Positions 7,763 to 13,905 of a stretch of DNA of 20,055 nt are shown here, one piece after another (the first letter of the stretch is position 1; the number at the start of each line of letters is the position of its first letter). Source of the DNA: Clostridia bacterium (GTDB lineage Bacteria; Bacillota; Clostridia; Christensenellales; Aristaeellaceae); contig JAFSZW010000248.1 of NCBI GenBank assembly GCA_017458865.1, positions 1 to 20,055 on the forward strand. The letters run 5' to 3'. The notes under the pieces were generated by a model that ran no database searches, was not told the origin of the DNA, and worked only from the letters and a program-made list of their open reading frames with translations. The translations under genes were made by a program, and so were the position numbers.

Positions 7763-8944
7763 TCACATTTGACGCCCTACAAAGGTTCCCATTCGCTTCA
7801 ATGCCTCGCGCAGCTTCTCAATGCCCGTTGCATAGGAACAGCGGATGAACCCTTCACCGGATGTGCCAAAGGCAGTCCCCGGCACACAGGCAACCTGCAT
7901 TTCCTTCAGCAGCCTTGTGCAGAATTCCTCACTGCTCAGGCCCGTTCCGGCAATGCTCGGGAACACATAGAAGGCGCCTTTCGGCGTGAAACAGGGCAGA
8001 CCGATTGCATTGAGTCCCTCAACCATCAGGCGGCGCCTGCGGTCATAGGAGGCCACCATGCGGCGGACATCCTCATACTGATTGGAAAAGGCACGGACAA
8101 GCGCCTGATTTGCCGCTACCTGGCCCTGCATGGATGCGCAGAGCATGGTGTACTGATGGATCCTGAACATCGGTCTCAGAATATCCCGCGGCGCACAGGC
8201 ATAGCCGACACGCCAGCCGGTCATTGCAAACGCCTTGGAAAAACCGTTCAGCGTAATTGTCCGCTCCTGCATACCCGGCAGCGAGGCGAACGCCGTATGC
8301 ACATGATCCTCATAGACGAGTTCCGAATAGATTTCATCCGATATCACCATGATATCGGTATCACGCAGGCAGTCCGCAATGGCCACAAGGGCCTCCCGGT
8401 CCATGACGCCGCCGGTCGGATTGTTGGGATACGGCAGAATCAGCGCCTTGGTCTTATCGGTTATCGCAGCTTTGAGGTTGTCCGGCGTTATTGCAAAGCC
8501 ATCCTCGGCACATGTCCGTACCGGCACCGGTGTCCCGCCGGCAAAAATCACGCAGGGCGAATAGCTGACGTAGCTCGGATCTGGAATGAGTACCTCATCG
8601 CCCGGCTCGACAAGAGCCCGCATGGCAAGGTCTATGCCCTCGCTGGCACCCACCGTAATCAGGATTTCATCCGCCGGGTCATACGAGACATCATACCTTG
8701 TCTTAAGATAACGTGCGACATTCTCCCTGAGCTGCGGCAGTCCCCAGTTGGAGGTATACTGCGTGCGTCCCTCCTCAATGGACTGAATGGCCGCATCCCT
8801 TATCGGCCATGGCGTGACAAAGTCCGGCTCACCGACACCCAGCGAGATGGCATCCGGAATCTGCTGCACGATATCAAAGAATTTCCGTATCCCGCTCGGC
8901 GGCACGGAGGCCACCCGCTGATTCAGCACTTTACTGAGATCCAT
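7763..8944 (-). CDS. Class I/II pyridoxal-phosphate aminotransferase
   Basis: Cytoplasmic aminotransferase of 393 residues, fold type I, closest in style to aspartate/aromatic aminotransferases of Bacillota. Motifs in order: NPTG (175-178), the cofactor-contacting Asp in SDEIY (D203), the Schiff-base lysine in NGFSKAFAMTGWRVGY (K237, with phosphate-binding R245), and the substrate-carboxylate Arg in FIRCSYATG near the C terminus. The ATG overlaps the stop of the upstream Lrp-type regulator by one base (TGATG), so the two are co-translated. This pairing suggests the regulator senses an amino acid and controls the enzyme. Substrate specificity cannot be settled from sequence alone. Confidence 0.95.
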   Translation of the reverse strand: MDLSKVLNQRVASVPPSGIRKFFDIVQQIPDAISLGVGEPDFVTPWPIRDAAIQSIEEGRTQYTSNWGLPQLRENVARYLKTRYDVSYDPADEILITVGASEGIDLAMRALVEPGDEVLIPDPSYVSYSPCVIFAGGTPVPVRTCAEDGFAITPDNLKAAITDKTKALILPYPNNPTGGVMDREALVAIADCLRDTDIMVISDEIYSELVYEDHVHTAFASLPGMQERTITLNGFSKAFAMTGWRVGYACAPRDILRPMFRIHQYTMLCASMQGQVAANQALVRAFSNQYEDVRRMVASYDRRRRLMVEGLNAIGLPCFTPKGAFYVFPSIAGTGLSSEEFCTRLLKEMQVACVPGTAFGTSGEGFIRCSYATGIEKLREALKRMGTFVGRQM

Positions 8945-9438
8945 CAGGGCATCACCGCCTGACGCATATCAGTCGCTGGCGCCTCAAAGATCGTCCCGCC
9001 ATACTTGTACGTCCTGAGCATAAAGTGCGTGCTTGTCCCTGTCACGCCTTCAATGACAGAAAGACGGCTGTGCACGAACTGAGCCAGTTCACGAAGCGTT
9101 GTCGCCTCGCATTCCACCAGCAGATCATATGCGCCGCTCATCAGATAAAGCGAGCGTACCTCTTCATACTGCATGATGCGCTGCGCAATCGCATCAAAGC
9201 CCTTTTCGCGCTGCGGCTGCACATTGACCTCAATAACCGCCCGCACAAATTCCCGATCGGTGCGCTCCCAGTTCACGAGCGTCTGCACGCCAACCAGAAT
9301 GCCCTCTCTGCGCATCTTCTCCATGCTCTCCTGCACCGTCTCCACAGAGGTGCCTGTCATTGTCGCCAGCTCATCTGCGGTTGTCTTTGCGTCCTCGCAG
9401 AGAATCTCCAGAATCTGCATATCCAGTGTTGTCAGCAT
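8944..9438 (-). CDS. Lrp/AsnC-family transcriptional regulator
   Basis: Regulator of 164 residues. The N-terminal winged helix-turn-helix is at about 1-55 (LDMQILEILCEDAKTTADEL onward). The C-terminal RAM/ligand domain follows, including SGAYDLLVECEATTLRELAQF. Lrp/AsnC proteins form octamers that sense amino acids. The start ATG has a good GGAGGG site six bases upstream. The stop overlaps the start of the aminotransferase gene, forming a two-gene operon. I saw no convincing sigma-A promoter in the 178 bases upstream; expression could come from the LysR gene or from an unrecognised promoter. Confidence 0.93.
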   Translation of the reverse strand: MLTTLDMQILEILCEDAKTTADELATMTGTSVETVQESMEKMRREGILVGVQTLVNWERTDREFVRAVIEVNVQPQREKGFDAIAQRIMQYEEVRSLYLMSGAYDLLVECEATTLRELAQFVHSRLSVIEGVTGTSTHFMLRTYKYGGTIFEAPATDMRQAVMP

Positions 9439-9560
9439 CGTTTTCCCTCCTTGACATCGGCCAGGGGCCGTTTTCTCTCTTCTTTTTTGGACATCCTGCC
9501 GCTTTCAGCACAGCTGTCCCATTTCCTGACACCCAATCCGCCGCAGCGGCCTCAGGCCTC

Positions 9561-9638
9561 TGCAAAACCGCATGCAGTCGGAACCAATTCTCCGGTTCAC
9601 GCGAAACTGCACGGCGTCAGAACCGCCTCTCCGGCTCA
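9561..9638. repeat. Degenerate 39-bp tandem duplication at the 3' end of the LysR gene
   Basis: Bases 9561-9599 and 9600-9638 align without gaps at 28 of 39 positions by my count. The best-kept part is GTCxGAACCxxxTCTCCGGxTCA. The right copy contains the last codons and stop of the LysR gene; the left copy lies beyond the stop. The unit is 13 codons long. Most likely an old local duplication at the gene end. The rest of the 178-base gap to the Lrp-type gene has only short GC palindromes. Confidence 0.5.
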
Positions 9639-10540
9639 AAGCCGTGATTGGTCGCCGGCATCTCCGCACGCTTTCGCTCTGCATAGACCTCAATCTGCCT
9701 GGCCATCTGCCGGACAGCCGGCGACAGCATGTGCGGATTGAGCATTGCAATGCCGAATTCCCGGTACTCCATGGGTTCTATTGAACAGATGTCCACGTAC
9801 CCGTGATAACGCTCGAGGATCAGTGCGGGCATGATGCAGATTCCAAAGCCGCTTTCGACCATGGCAATGGTTGCCAGATCATCATTTACACGGCAGGATG
9901 CCTGCACGGAAAAATGATACTTGGCCAGAAACGCCTGGACATCCGCATCGACCGCATCTCCCTGAACCACAAACGTTTCACTCTTCATTTCATCCGGCGT
10001 GATCTGCCCCGGATGATGCGTTTTGAATCCTTTCGGAACAATGCAGATCAGCTGATCCCGATACAGTGGCTGAATGTTCAGCTCCTGGGTCGATTCCGTT
10101 GACAGAAATCCGATATCCACCATGCCGTTCTTGATCCAGTTGATCACATCCGCATAGGTTCCCTGATGGATCTCAACCGTCACACCCGGGAAATGAGCCT
10201 TGTATTCGGTCACTATTTCGGGCAGCCATGAAATGCACACACTGTCAAATGCGCCGATGCGCACCGTTCCGCGCATGACGCCCCGATACTCATCTATCGT
10301 CTGGCACAGCACATCATCTGCTGCCAGCACCTGCCGGATAAAGGGATAGATTGCCTCGCCATTGTGCGTCAGCGATACGCCGGCACGGCTGCGGATAAAC
10401 AGGGAAAAGCCGCATGCCTCCTCAAGCGAGCTGATCGCATGGCTGATCGCGCTCGGCGTGATATGCAGCACCTGTGCAGCTTTTGCAAAGCTGCCCTGCT
10501 GGATGACTGCATGAAAGATCCTGTATTCAAGCAGTGTCAC
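9617..10540 (-). CDS. LysR-family transcriptional regulator
   Basis: DNA-binding regulator of 307 residues. The helix-turn-helix is at 1-60 (LEYRIFHAVIQQGSFAKAAQVLHITPSAIS..., then SLEEACGFSLFIR). The periplasmic-binding-protein-like effector domain follows, starting near MRGTVRIGAFDS. The start is a GTG at 10540 with GGAGGG about 10 bases upstream; MTLLEYR is a typical LysR beginning. It is transcribed away from queT, with the two promoters back to back. LysR proteins often control the divergent neighbour and themselves, but queT already has a riboswitch, so its target is uncertain. The last residues (FEPERRF) lie in a duplicated 39-bp unit. Confidence 0.94.
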   Translation of the reverse strand: MTLLEYRIFHAVIQQGSFAKAAQVLHITPSAISHAISSLEEACGFSLFIRSRAGVSLTHNGEAIYPFIRQVLAADDVLCQTIDEYRGVMRGTVRIGAFDSVCISWLPEIVTEYKAHFPGVTVEIHQGTYADVINWIKNGMVDIGFLSTESTQELNIQPLYRDQLICIVPKGFKTHHPGQITPDEMKSETFVVQGDAVDADVQAFLAKYHFSVQASCRVNDDLATIAMVESGFGICIMPALILERYHGYVDICSIEPMEYREFGIAMLNPHMLSPAVRQMARQIEVYAERKRAEMPATNHGFEPERRF

Positions 10541-10586
10541 CGACCTTTTCCCTCCTTCCCTTCAGGCAAGTCAGAGACTGTGCATC

Positions 10587-10615
10587 AATTTACACCATTC
10601 CCTGAATTCCGTCAA
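10587..10615 (-). promoter_or_regulatory. Sigma-A promoter of the LysR gene
   Basis: On the minus strand TTGACG (10615-10610) and TAAATT (10592-10587) are 17 bp apart, with a start point expected near 10580, about 40 bases before the GTG start. Its -35 box is six bases from the -35 box of the divergent queT promoter, so a regulator bound here could affect both. Confidence 0.6.
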
Positions 10616-10621
10616 GGGCTA

Positions 10622-10650
10622 TTGCTTTCAATCCCTGATTCTGTTATAAT
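10622..10650 (+). promoter_or_regulatory. Extended -10 sigma-A promoter of queT
   Basis: TTGCTT (10622-10627), a 17-bp spacer, then TGTTATAAT, which is a perfect TATAAT (10645-10650) with the extended TGn element. Start near 10657. This gives an untranslated leader of about 187 bases, long enough for the riboswitch and its expression platform. Confidence 0.85.
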
Positions 10651-10656
10651 CCCCCA

Positions 10657-10671
10657 CCGACAACCTGTCGG
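10657..10671 (+). other. Hairpin at the 5' end of the queT leader
   Basis: CCGACA (10657-10662) pairs with TGTCGG (10666-10671) around an ACC loop, right at the predicted transcript start. Its last two G residues are also the first two of the preQ1 aptamer stem, so the two stems compete at that point. It may stabilise the 5' end or take part in folding of the switch. Confidence 0.5.
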
Positions 10672-10709
10672 ACTGTTCGAAACCATCCAGTCCTTAAACA
10701 AAACTATGG
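10670..10709 (+). promoter_or_regulatory. preQ1-I riboswitch aptamer upstream of queT
   Basis: The stem is GGACTG (10670-10675) with CAGTCC (10688-10693). Its loop begins TTCGAAACC, and the A-rich tail is TTAAACAAAACTATGG (10694-10709). Loop CCAT (10683-10686) can pair with tail ATGG (10706-10709), giving the H-type pseudoknot of preQ1-I aptamers. The G-UUC loop start and UUAAACAAAACUA tail closely resemble the known B. subtilis queC and T. tengcongensis aptamers. The cytosine at 10683 is a plausible ligand contact by analogy with the latter. Preceding queT, it should sense the queuosine precursor preQ1 and lower expression of its importer when preQ1 is plentiful. Confidence 0.87.
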
Positions 10710-10712
10710 GCC

Positions 10713-10787
10713 GGGATCCAGTGTACTCCGCGCGGCAGTGCCGCCTCAGTGCATATCCCACTATAGGCGGCATATTGTCGTCTTTTT
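10713..10787 (+). promoter_or_regulatory. Probable riboswitch expression platform with two exclusive folds
   Basis: Fold A is a long imperfect hairpin: GGGAT (10713-10717) with ATCCC (10755-10759), GTACT with AGTGC, and GCGGC-agt-GCCGC (10732-10744). Fold B pairs TGCCGCCT (10739-10746) with AGGCGGCA (10765-10772) and is followed ten bases later by TTTTT (10783-10787). Both need the GCCGC segment, so they cannot coexist. This looks like a terminator/antiterminator choice, though the T-run is rather far from stem B. A further small hairpin, AGGA-GTGC-TCCT (10832-10843), can cover the queT ribosome binding site. Confidence 0.5.
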
Positions 10788-10843
10788 CTGTTGCATACAG
10801 AATGCCTGTCGTTTTCTGGTTGATCTGAGAAAGGAGTGCTCCT

Positions 10844-11326
10844 ATGTCACCTTCTTCGTTCAACACGAAAAAACTGACCCTCGCAGCGATGATCGCTGCC
10901 ATCTACACCGTACTGACGCTGGTACTGGCGCCCATTTCGTACGGTGCAGTGCAGGTACGCCTCTCTGAGGCCCTCACCCTTCTGCCGGTACTGTTCCCTG
11001 AGGCCATCCCTGGGGTTGCGGTCGGCTGTCTCCTGGCAAACATCCTGGGCGGTTCCATGCTTCCGGATATCGTGTTCGGTACCCTGGCCACCCTGTGCGC
11101 TGCCATCTTCACTTACCGCCTGCGCGATAAGTACTGGCTGGCTGCCTCCATGCCGGTCATATTCAACGGCATCATCGTCGGCGCAGTCGTTCATTTCTGC
11201 TACGATCCTGCCATTTCGCTGCCGCTCTGCATGCTCTTTGTCGCCATTGGCGAGGCGATTGCCTGCTATGTTGCAGGTACGTTGCTTGTCCATGTACTCA
11301 AACGGACACCGCTCGTCAGCATGTGA
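10844..11326 (+). CDS. queT: QueT-family queuosine precursor (preQ1) transporter, substrate-binding membrane subunit
   Basis: Integral membrane protein of 160 residues, the usual length for QueT, which acts as the substrate-specific subunit of an energy-coupling-factor importer. It shows the conserved start KLTLAAMIAAIYTVLTL, the polar motif YGAVQVRLSEALTLLP and NILGGSMLPDIVFGTLATL, with about five to six membrane segments. No energising subunits are nearby; QueT normally shares a general ECF module. The start ATG follows AAAGGAG by seven bases. The preQ1-I aptamer in its leader fits this assignment strongly. It is transcribed divergently from the LysR gene and ends at its own terminator. Confidence 0.94.
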   Translation: MSPSSFNTKKLTLAAMIAAIYTVLTLVLAPISYGAVQVRLSEALTLLPVLFPEAIPGVAVGCLLANILGGSMLPDIVFGTLATLCAAIFTYRLRDKYWLAASMPVIFNGIIVGAVVHFCYDPAISLPLCMLFVAIGEAIACYVAGTLLVHVLKRTPLVSM

Positions 11327-11355
11327 ACTGCAGTCATTTATTCTGTTTACAATAT

Positions 11356-11390
11356 ACAAACGAGTGACTCCGGTCACGCCGTTTGTTTTT
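11356..11390 (+). terminator. Intrinsic terminator of queT
   Basis: ACAAACG (11356-11362) pairs with CGTTTGT (11380-11386) and, inside, GTGAC (11364-11368) with GTCAC (11373-11377) around a TCCG loop. A T run follows (11386-11390). It lies 30 bases after the queT stop. Confidence 0.9.
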
Positions 11391-11439
11391 CTGCACTTCC
11401 ATGAATCACGCAGCATCAGGCAAAAAAGTCGGCTGGAAG

Positions 11440-11455
11440 TTTCACAAGTGTAAAA
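11440..11455. promoter_or_regulatory. Imperfect dyad, possible operator
   Basis: TTTCACAAGTGTAAAA reads as two half-sites, TTTCACA and the inverted TGTAAAA, around AG, with one mismatch in seven. It lies just upstream of the 40-bp palindrome and resembles the TACA-nn-TGTA type of repressor site. No regulator can be assigned. Confidence 0.3.
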
Positions 11456-11461
11456 TACTCT

Positions 11462-11501
11462 CTTCCCGTCGTTATACGAAATTTCGTATAACGACGGGAA
11501 G
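11462..11501. repeat. Perfect 40-bp palindrome
   Basis: The left arm, CTTCCCGTCGTTATACGAAA (11462-11481), is followed with no spacer by its exact reverse complement (11482-11501). ATACTC occurs as a direct repeat on either side (11455-11460 and 11506-11511). It could be a double-strand binding site for a dimeric regulator or recombinase, a very stable RNA hairpin, or the remnant of a tiny inverted-repeat element with a 6-bp target duplication. There is no adjoining T tract, so it is not a simple terminator. No second copy was noticed in the window. Confidence 0.9.
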
Positions 11502-11511
11502 GAAGATACTC

Positions 11512-11568
11512 ATGAATCTTATCACAGGAATAGCTCAATTTCGCGCATGGTTCAATCCGGTACAGTGA
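11512..11568 (+). CDS. Possible 18-residue small ORF in the palindrome region
   Basis: ATG at 11512 opens an 18-codon frame, MNLITGIAQFRAWFNPVQ, ending TGA at 11566-11568. AAGGA (11499-11503) stands eight bases before the ATG and its left part belongs to the 3' arm of the 40-bp palindrome, so a hairpin would mask it. The end of the frame runs into the left arm of a terminator-like fold. The layout resembles a leader peptide or a small transcript, but an ORF this short can arise by chance and no promoter is clear. Confidence 0.3.
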   Translation: MNLITGIAQFRAWFNPVQ

Positions 11569-11620
11569 CATCCTCTGGCTGAGGGCTGATTAGATCAGCA
11601 CAACCGGAATGGACTTTTTT
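11551..11620 (+). terminator. Branched terminator-like structure with T6 tract
   Basis: TTCAATCCGGT (11551-11561) pairs with ACCGGAATGGA (11603-11613), with one A-A mismatch and one wobble. Within the loop GCTGAT-tag-ATCAGC (11585-11599) forms a second perfect hairpin. C then TTTTTT (11615-11620) follows directly. It would end any transcript coming through the palindrome and small ORF, isolating the isomerase gene promoter downstream. Confidence 0.55.
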
Positions 11621-11653
11621 ATGCACAAAACCGGAATGCCGTCAAAATCCGGC

Positions 11654-11682
11654 TTGACAGATTCCGCATTTGGCAGTATGGT
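11654..11682 (+). promoter_or_regulatory. Sigma-A promoter of the RpiB/LacA-family isomerase gene
   Basis: TTGACA (11654-11659), a 17-bp spacer and TATGGT (11677-11682). The -35 box is perfect and the -10 matches four of six. Start near 11690, leaving a leader of about 108 bases. The leader contains ACCGGA/TCCGGT (11695-11700 and 11710-11715) and the 10-bp palindrome GTGCCGGCAC (11721-11730), which may bind a regulator or form RNA structure. Confidence 0.65.
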
Positions 11683-11797
11683 AACTGAGGAAAAACCGGA
11701 CAGAATGCATCCGGTACATGGTGCCGGCACGTCGGATTGAATCCTGGAAACGCTGCGGCCCCATGACAAGAATACTGCCTGAAAAGGAGCAAAAACT

Positions 11798-12436
11798 ATG
11801 CGTATTGCACTGATTAACGAAAACAGCCAGGCTGCCAAGAACAGTATGATTGAAAAGGCCCTCAAAAAGGTCGTCGAGCCCATGGGACACGTCGTGGACA
11901 ACTATGGCATGTACGCAGCAGATGATGCTGCGCAGCTGACCTATGTCCAGAACGGTATTCTGGCTGCCATCCTGCTCAACTCCGGCGCAGCCGATTACGT
12001 TGTCACCGGTTGCGGCACCGGTGAGGGCGCCATGCTGGCACTCAACAGCTTCCCGGGCGTCATCTGCGGACATGTCGTAGATCCTTCAGATGGCTTCATG
12101 TTTGCCCAGATCAATGACGGCAATGCCGTTGCCTTCCCGTTTGCCAAGGGCTTCGGATGGGGTGCTGAGCTGAATCTTGAGTACACTTTTGAAAAGCTTT
12201 TCGGCTTTGGCAGCGGAAACGGATATCCGCCGGAGCGTGTCGTTCCCGAGCAGCGCAACAAGAAGATTCTCGATCAGGTGCGCGCTCATACGCTCAAGGA
12301 TCTCATCACCTGCCTCAAGGGCATAGATCCTGAACTGGTCCGTGGCGCGGTCGCCGGTCCTCATTTCAAGGAGCTGTTCTTCGCAAATGCGAAGGATGCA
12401 GCCATCATCGAATACGTCCGCTCCATTGTCGACTGA
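11798..12436 (+). CDS. RpiB/LacA/LacB-family sugar (phosphate) isomerase, possibly DhuI-like
   Basis: Aldose-ketose isomerase family protein of 212 residues. The active-site segment VVTGCGTGEGAMLALNSFPGVICG (about 68-91) corresponds to the CGTGxG...PG core of RpiB/LacA/LacB, with C72 in the catalytic position. It is longer than typical RpiB (about 150) and carries a C-terminal extension. This length matches the DhuI-type subfamily that isomerises 4-deoxy-5-hexosulose-uronate from unsaturated uronates, so that role is possible but not shown; no other uronate genes lie beside it. AAGGAG stands nine bases before the ATG, and the gene has its own TTGACA promoter. Confidence 0.82.
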   Translation: MRIALINENSQAAKNSMIEKALKKVVEPMGHVVDNYGMYAADDAAQLTYVQNGILAAILLNSGAADYVVTGCGTGEGAMLALNSFPGVICGHVVDPSDGFMFAQINDGNAVAFPFAKGFGWGAELNLEYTFEKLFGFGSGNGYPPERVVPEQRNKKILDQVRAHTLKDLITCLKGIDPELVRGAVAGPHFKELFFANAKDAAIIEYVRSIVD

Positions 12437-12455
12437 TCCATCAACAGCCTCGCAT

Positions 12456-12500
12456 ACGCCGGCAGAGCCCGACTGTACTGGTCCGGTTCTGCCGGCGTTT
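12456..12500 (+). terminator. Long stem-loop between the isomerase and transglutaminase genes
   Basis: ACGCCGGCAGA (12456-12466) pairs perfectly with TCTGCCGGCGT (12488-12498). The interior can continue with CC/GG and GAC/GTC pairs. Only TTT follows, and the ribosome binding site of the next gene (AGGAGG, 12509-12514) is close. Termination is therefore likely partial, and the two genes may still be co-transcribed. Confidence 0.65.
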
Positions 12501-12519
12501 CAATCAGCAGGAGGTCAAT

Positions 12520-13905
12520 ATGATTGCAGATCTTTCCTATCTGAATTATCCTCTTCCATCCGATATTGCCATGCTCTATGCATCAGGCCGGTTTGAGGAG
12601 ATGAACCGCCTCATAGATCTCACCGTGCAAATGCCCAATGCACCCGAGGCGCTCAAAAAGCGTCTTGAATTTACCCGGCTCTGTGCCGAGGATACCGTAA
12701 ACGCTTACAGGCTTACCCCATCTGAGGCGCTCCGGCTTGCACAGGAAAAGATTCCGGACCTTACCCAGGCGGAGTTTAACACCCTGACAGATGAACGGAC
12801 CCTTGACTGGCATTACATCGACGGAGAGCGCCGTTACCGGAACAACTGCATCAGCAATCTGCTCAGAACGAGATCTGAATATGCCGCCCGTGAGACAGGA
12901 CTCACCATCCAGCGGGAACGCAATGAGGAATTCGACGCACTCGACTCCATCATCCGCACCATCCGGACCAAGGGACAGGCACGGGTGCGCATGGAACTGC
13001 GTGAATCCATCACGCTTGAGAGCGACCGCCTGACACCAGGTGAGACCATTCGCCTCTGGCTGCCGCTTCCGGTAGACTGCCAGATGACCGTCTCCTCGCA
13101 GGTTCTCCGCTGTTCACACACCCCTGTCTATACCGCACCGTCTGATGCCCCGCAGCGGACCGCTTACTTTGAGGTGCCGTACGAAAAAGGCCTGACTGTT
13201 TCCATGGACCTTGCCTGGGAAACCGTCATGAATCACAAACAGCCAGATCCCGCGCTGGTGACGACGGATCTCCCGGCGGGAGACGTCACGGAGGCGGATC
13301 TGGCTGAGGTTGAGCCGCATATTCTGTTTACGCCTTACCTGAAAGCACTGGTAAAGCAGATCGTGGGTGATGAACAGAATCCGCTCATCATGGCCCGGCG
13401 CATTTATGATTTCATCACGACAAAGTGTACGTACCGCTTCATGCCCTCCTACCGGTCCATTCCGGATATCGTAGGCTATTTCTGCGCGAATCTGCGCGGC
13501 GATTGTGGCGTGCAGGCACTGACCTTTATCACAATGTGCCGCTGTTGCGGCATCCCCGCCCGCTGGCTGTCCGGCCTGTATACCGCGCCGCTTTCCTGCG
13601 GCATGCATGACTGGGCCATGTTCTACGTTGCACCGTACGGCTGGCTCTATGCCGACTGCTCGTTCGGCGGCTCCGCATACCGTGCCGGGAGCCGTGAACG
13701 GCACGATTTCTACTTCGGCCATCTGGATCCGCGGCGGCTTCCATTGGCCTCCCAGTTCCAGGCCGAGTTCGATCCTCCCACACGGTTCATGCGCTATGAT
13801 CCATATGACAGTCAGGTTGGCGAGGCCGAAACCCTGACGCGCCGGCTGTCAGTCGATGAAATCGATCAGTCACACAACCTGATTCGATGTGTGCTCTGCG
13901 ACTAA
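12520..13905 (+). CDS. Cytoplasmic transglutaminase-like (papain-fold) protein
   Basis: Protein of 461 residues. Its second half is a transglutaminase-core domain with the full Cys-His-Asp triad: C329 in RGDCGVQAL, H363 in GMHDWAMFYV, D379 in YADCSFGG. Bacterial members act as proteases, peptidases or amidases more often than as cross-linkers. Residues 1-155 are a helical region I do not recognise, and 156-260 look beta-rich (RVRMELRESITLESD, LWLPLPVD), like the beta domain often preceding this core. There is no signal peptide or membrane segment. AGGAGG five bases before the ATG fixes the start. Its 3' end overlaps the convergent anti-sigma-like gene by 36 bases. Biological role unknown. Confidence 0.88.
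   Translation: MIADLSYLNYPLPSDIAMLYASGRFEEMNRLIDLTVQMPNAPEALKKRLEFTRLCAEDTVNAYRLTPSEALRLAQEKIPDLTQAEFNTLTDERTLDWHYIDGERRYRNNCISNLLRTRSEYAARETGLTIQRERNEEFDALDSIIRTIRTKGQARVRMELRESITLESDRLTPGETIRLWLPLPVDCQMTVSSQVLRCSHTPVYTAPSDAPQRTAYFEVPYEKGLTVSMDLAWETVMNHKQPDPALVTTDLPAGDVTEADLAEVEPHILFTPYLKALVKQIVGDEQNPLIMARRIYDFITTKCTYRFMPSYRSIPDIVGYFCANLRGDCGVQALTFITMCRCCGIPARWLSGLYTAPLSCGMHDWAMFYVAPYGWLYADCSFGGSAYRAGSRERHDFYFGHLDPRRLPLASQFQAEFDPPTRFMRYDPYDSQVGEAETLTRRLSVDEIDQSHNLIRCVLCD

Noticed and set aside
7760..8962. Plus-strand open frame of 400 codons opposite the aminotransferase
   Set aside because: The minus strand carries all aminotransferase motifs; the plus frame is a shadow, rich in His, Arg and Cys and without any recognisable domain.
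9458..9480. CGGCC-AGG-GGCCG hairpin followed by a T-rich stretch, as a terminator
   Set aside because: The T tract is on the plus strand, whereas all genes here run on the minus strand, and the stem is only five base pairs.
9505..9750. Arg/Cys-rich minus-strand frame with a 13-residue repeat around the LysR 3' end
   Set aside because: It overlaps the LysR coding region in another frame, and its repeat simply reflects the 39-bp DNA duplication.
11462..11501. Palindrome as a loxP- or dif-like recombination site
   Set aside because: TATACGAA resembles part of a lox arm, but the arms face the wrong way and there is no asymmetric spacer; no recombinase gene is in the window.
11690..11797. T-box or other known riboswitch in the isomerase leader
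   Set aside because: No T-box core or other class signature was found; only short GC palindromes are present.
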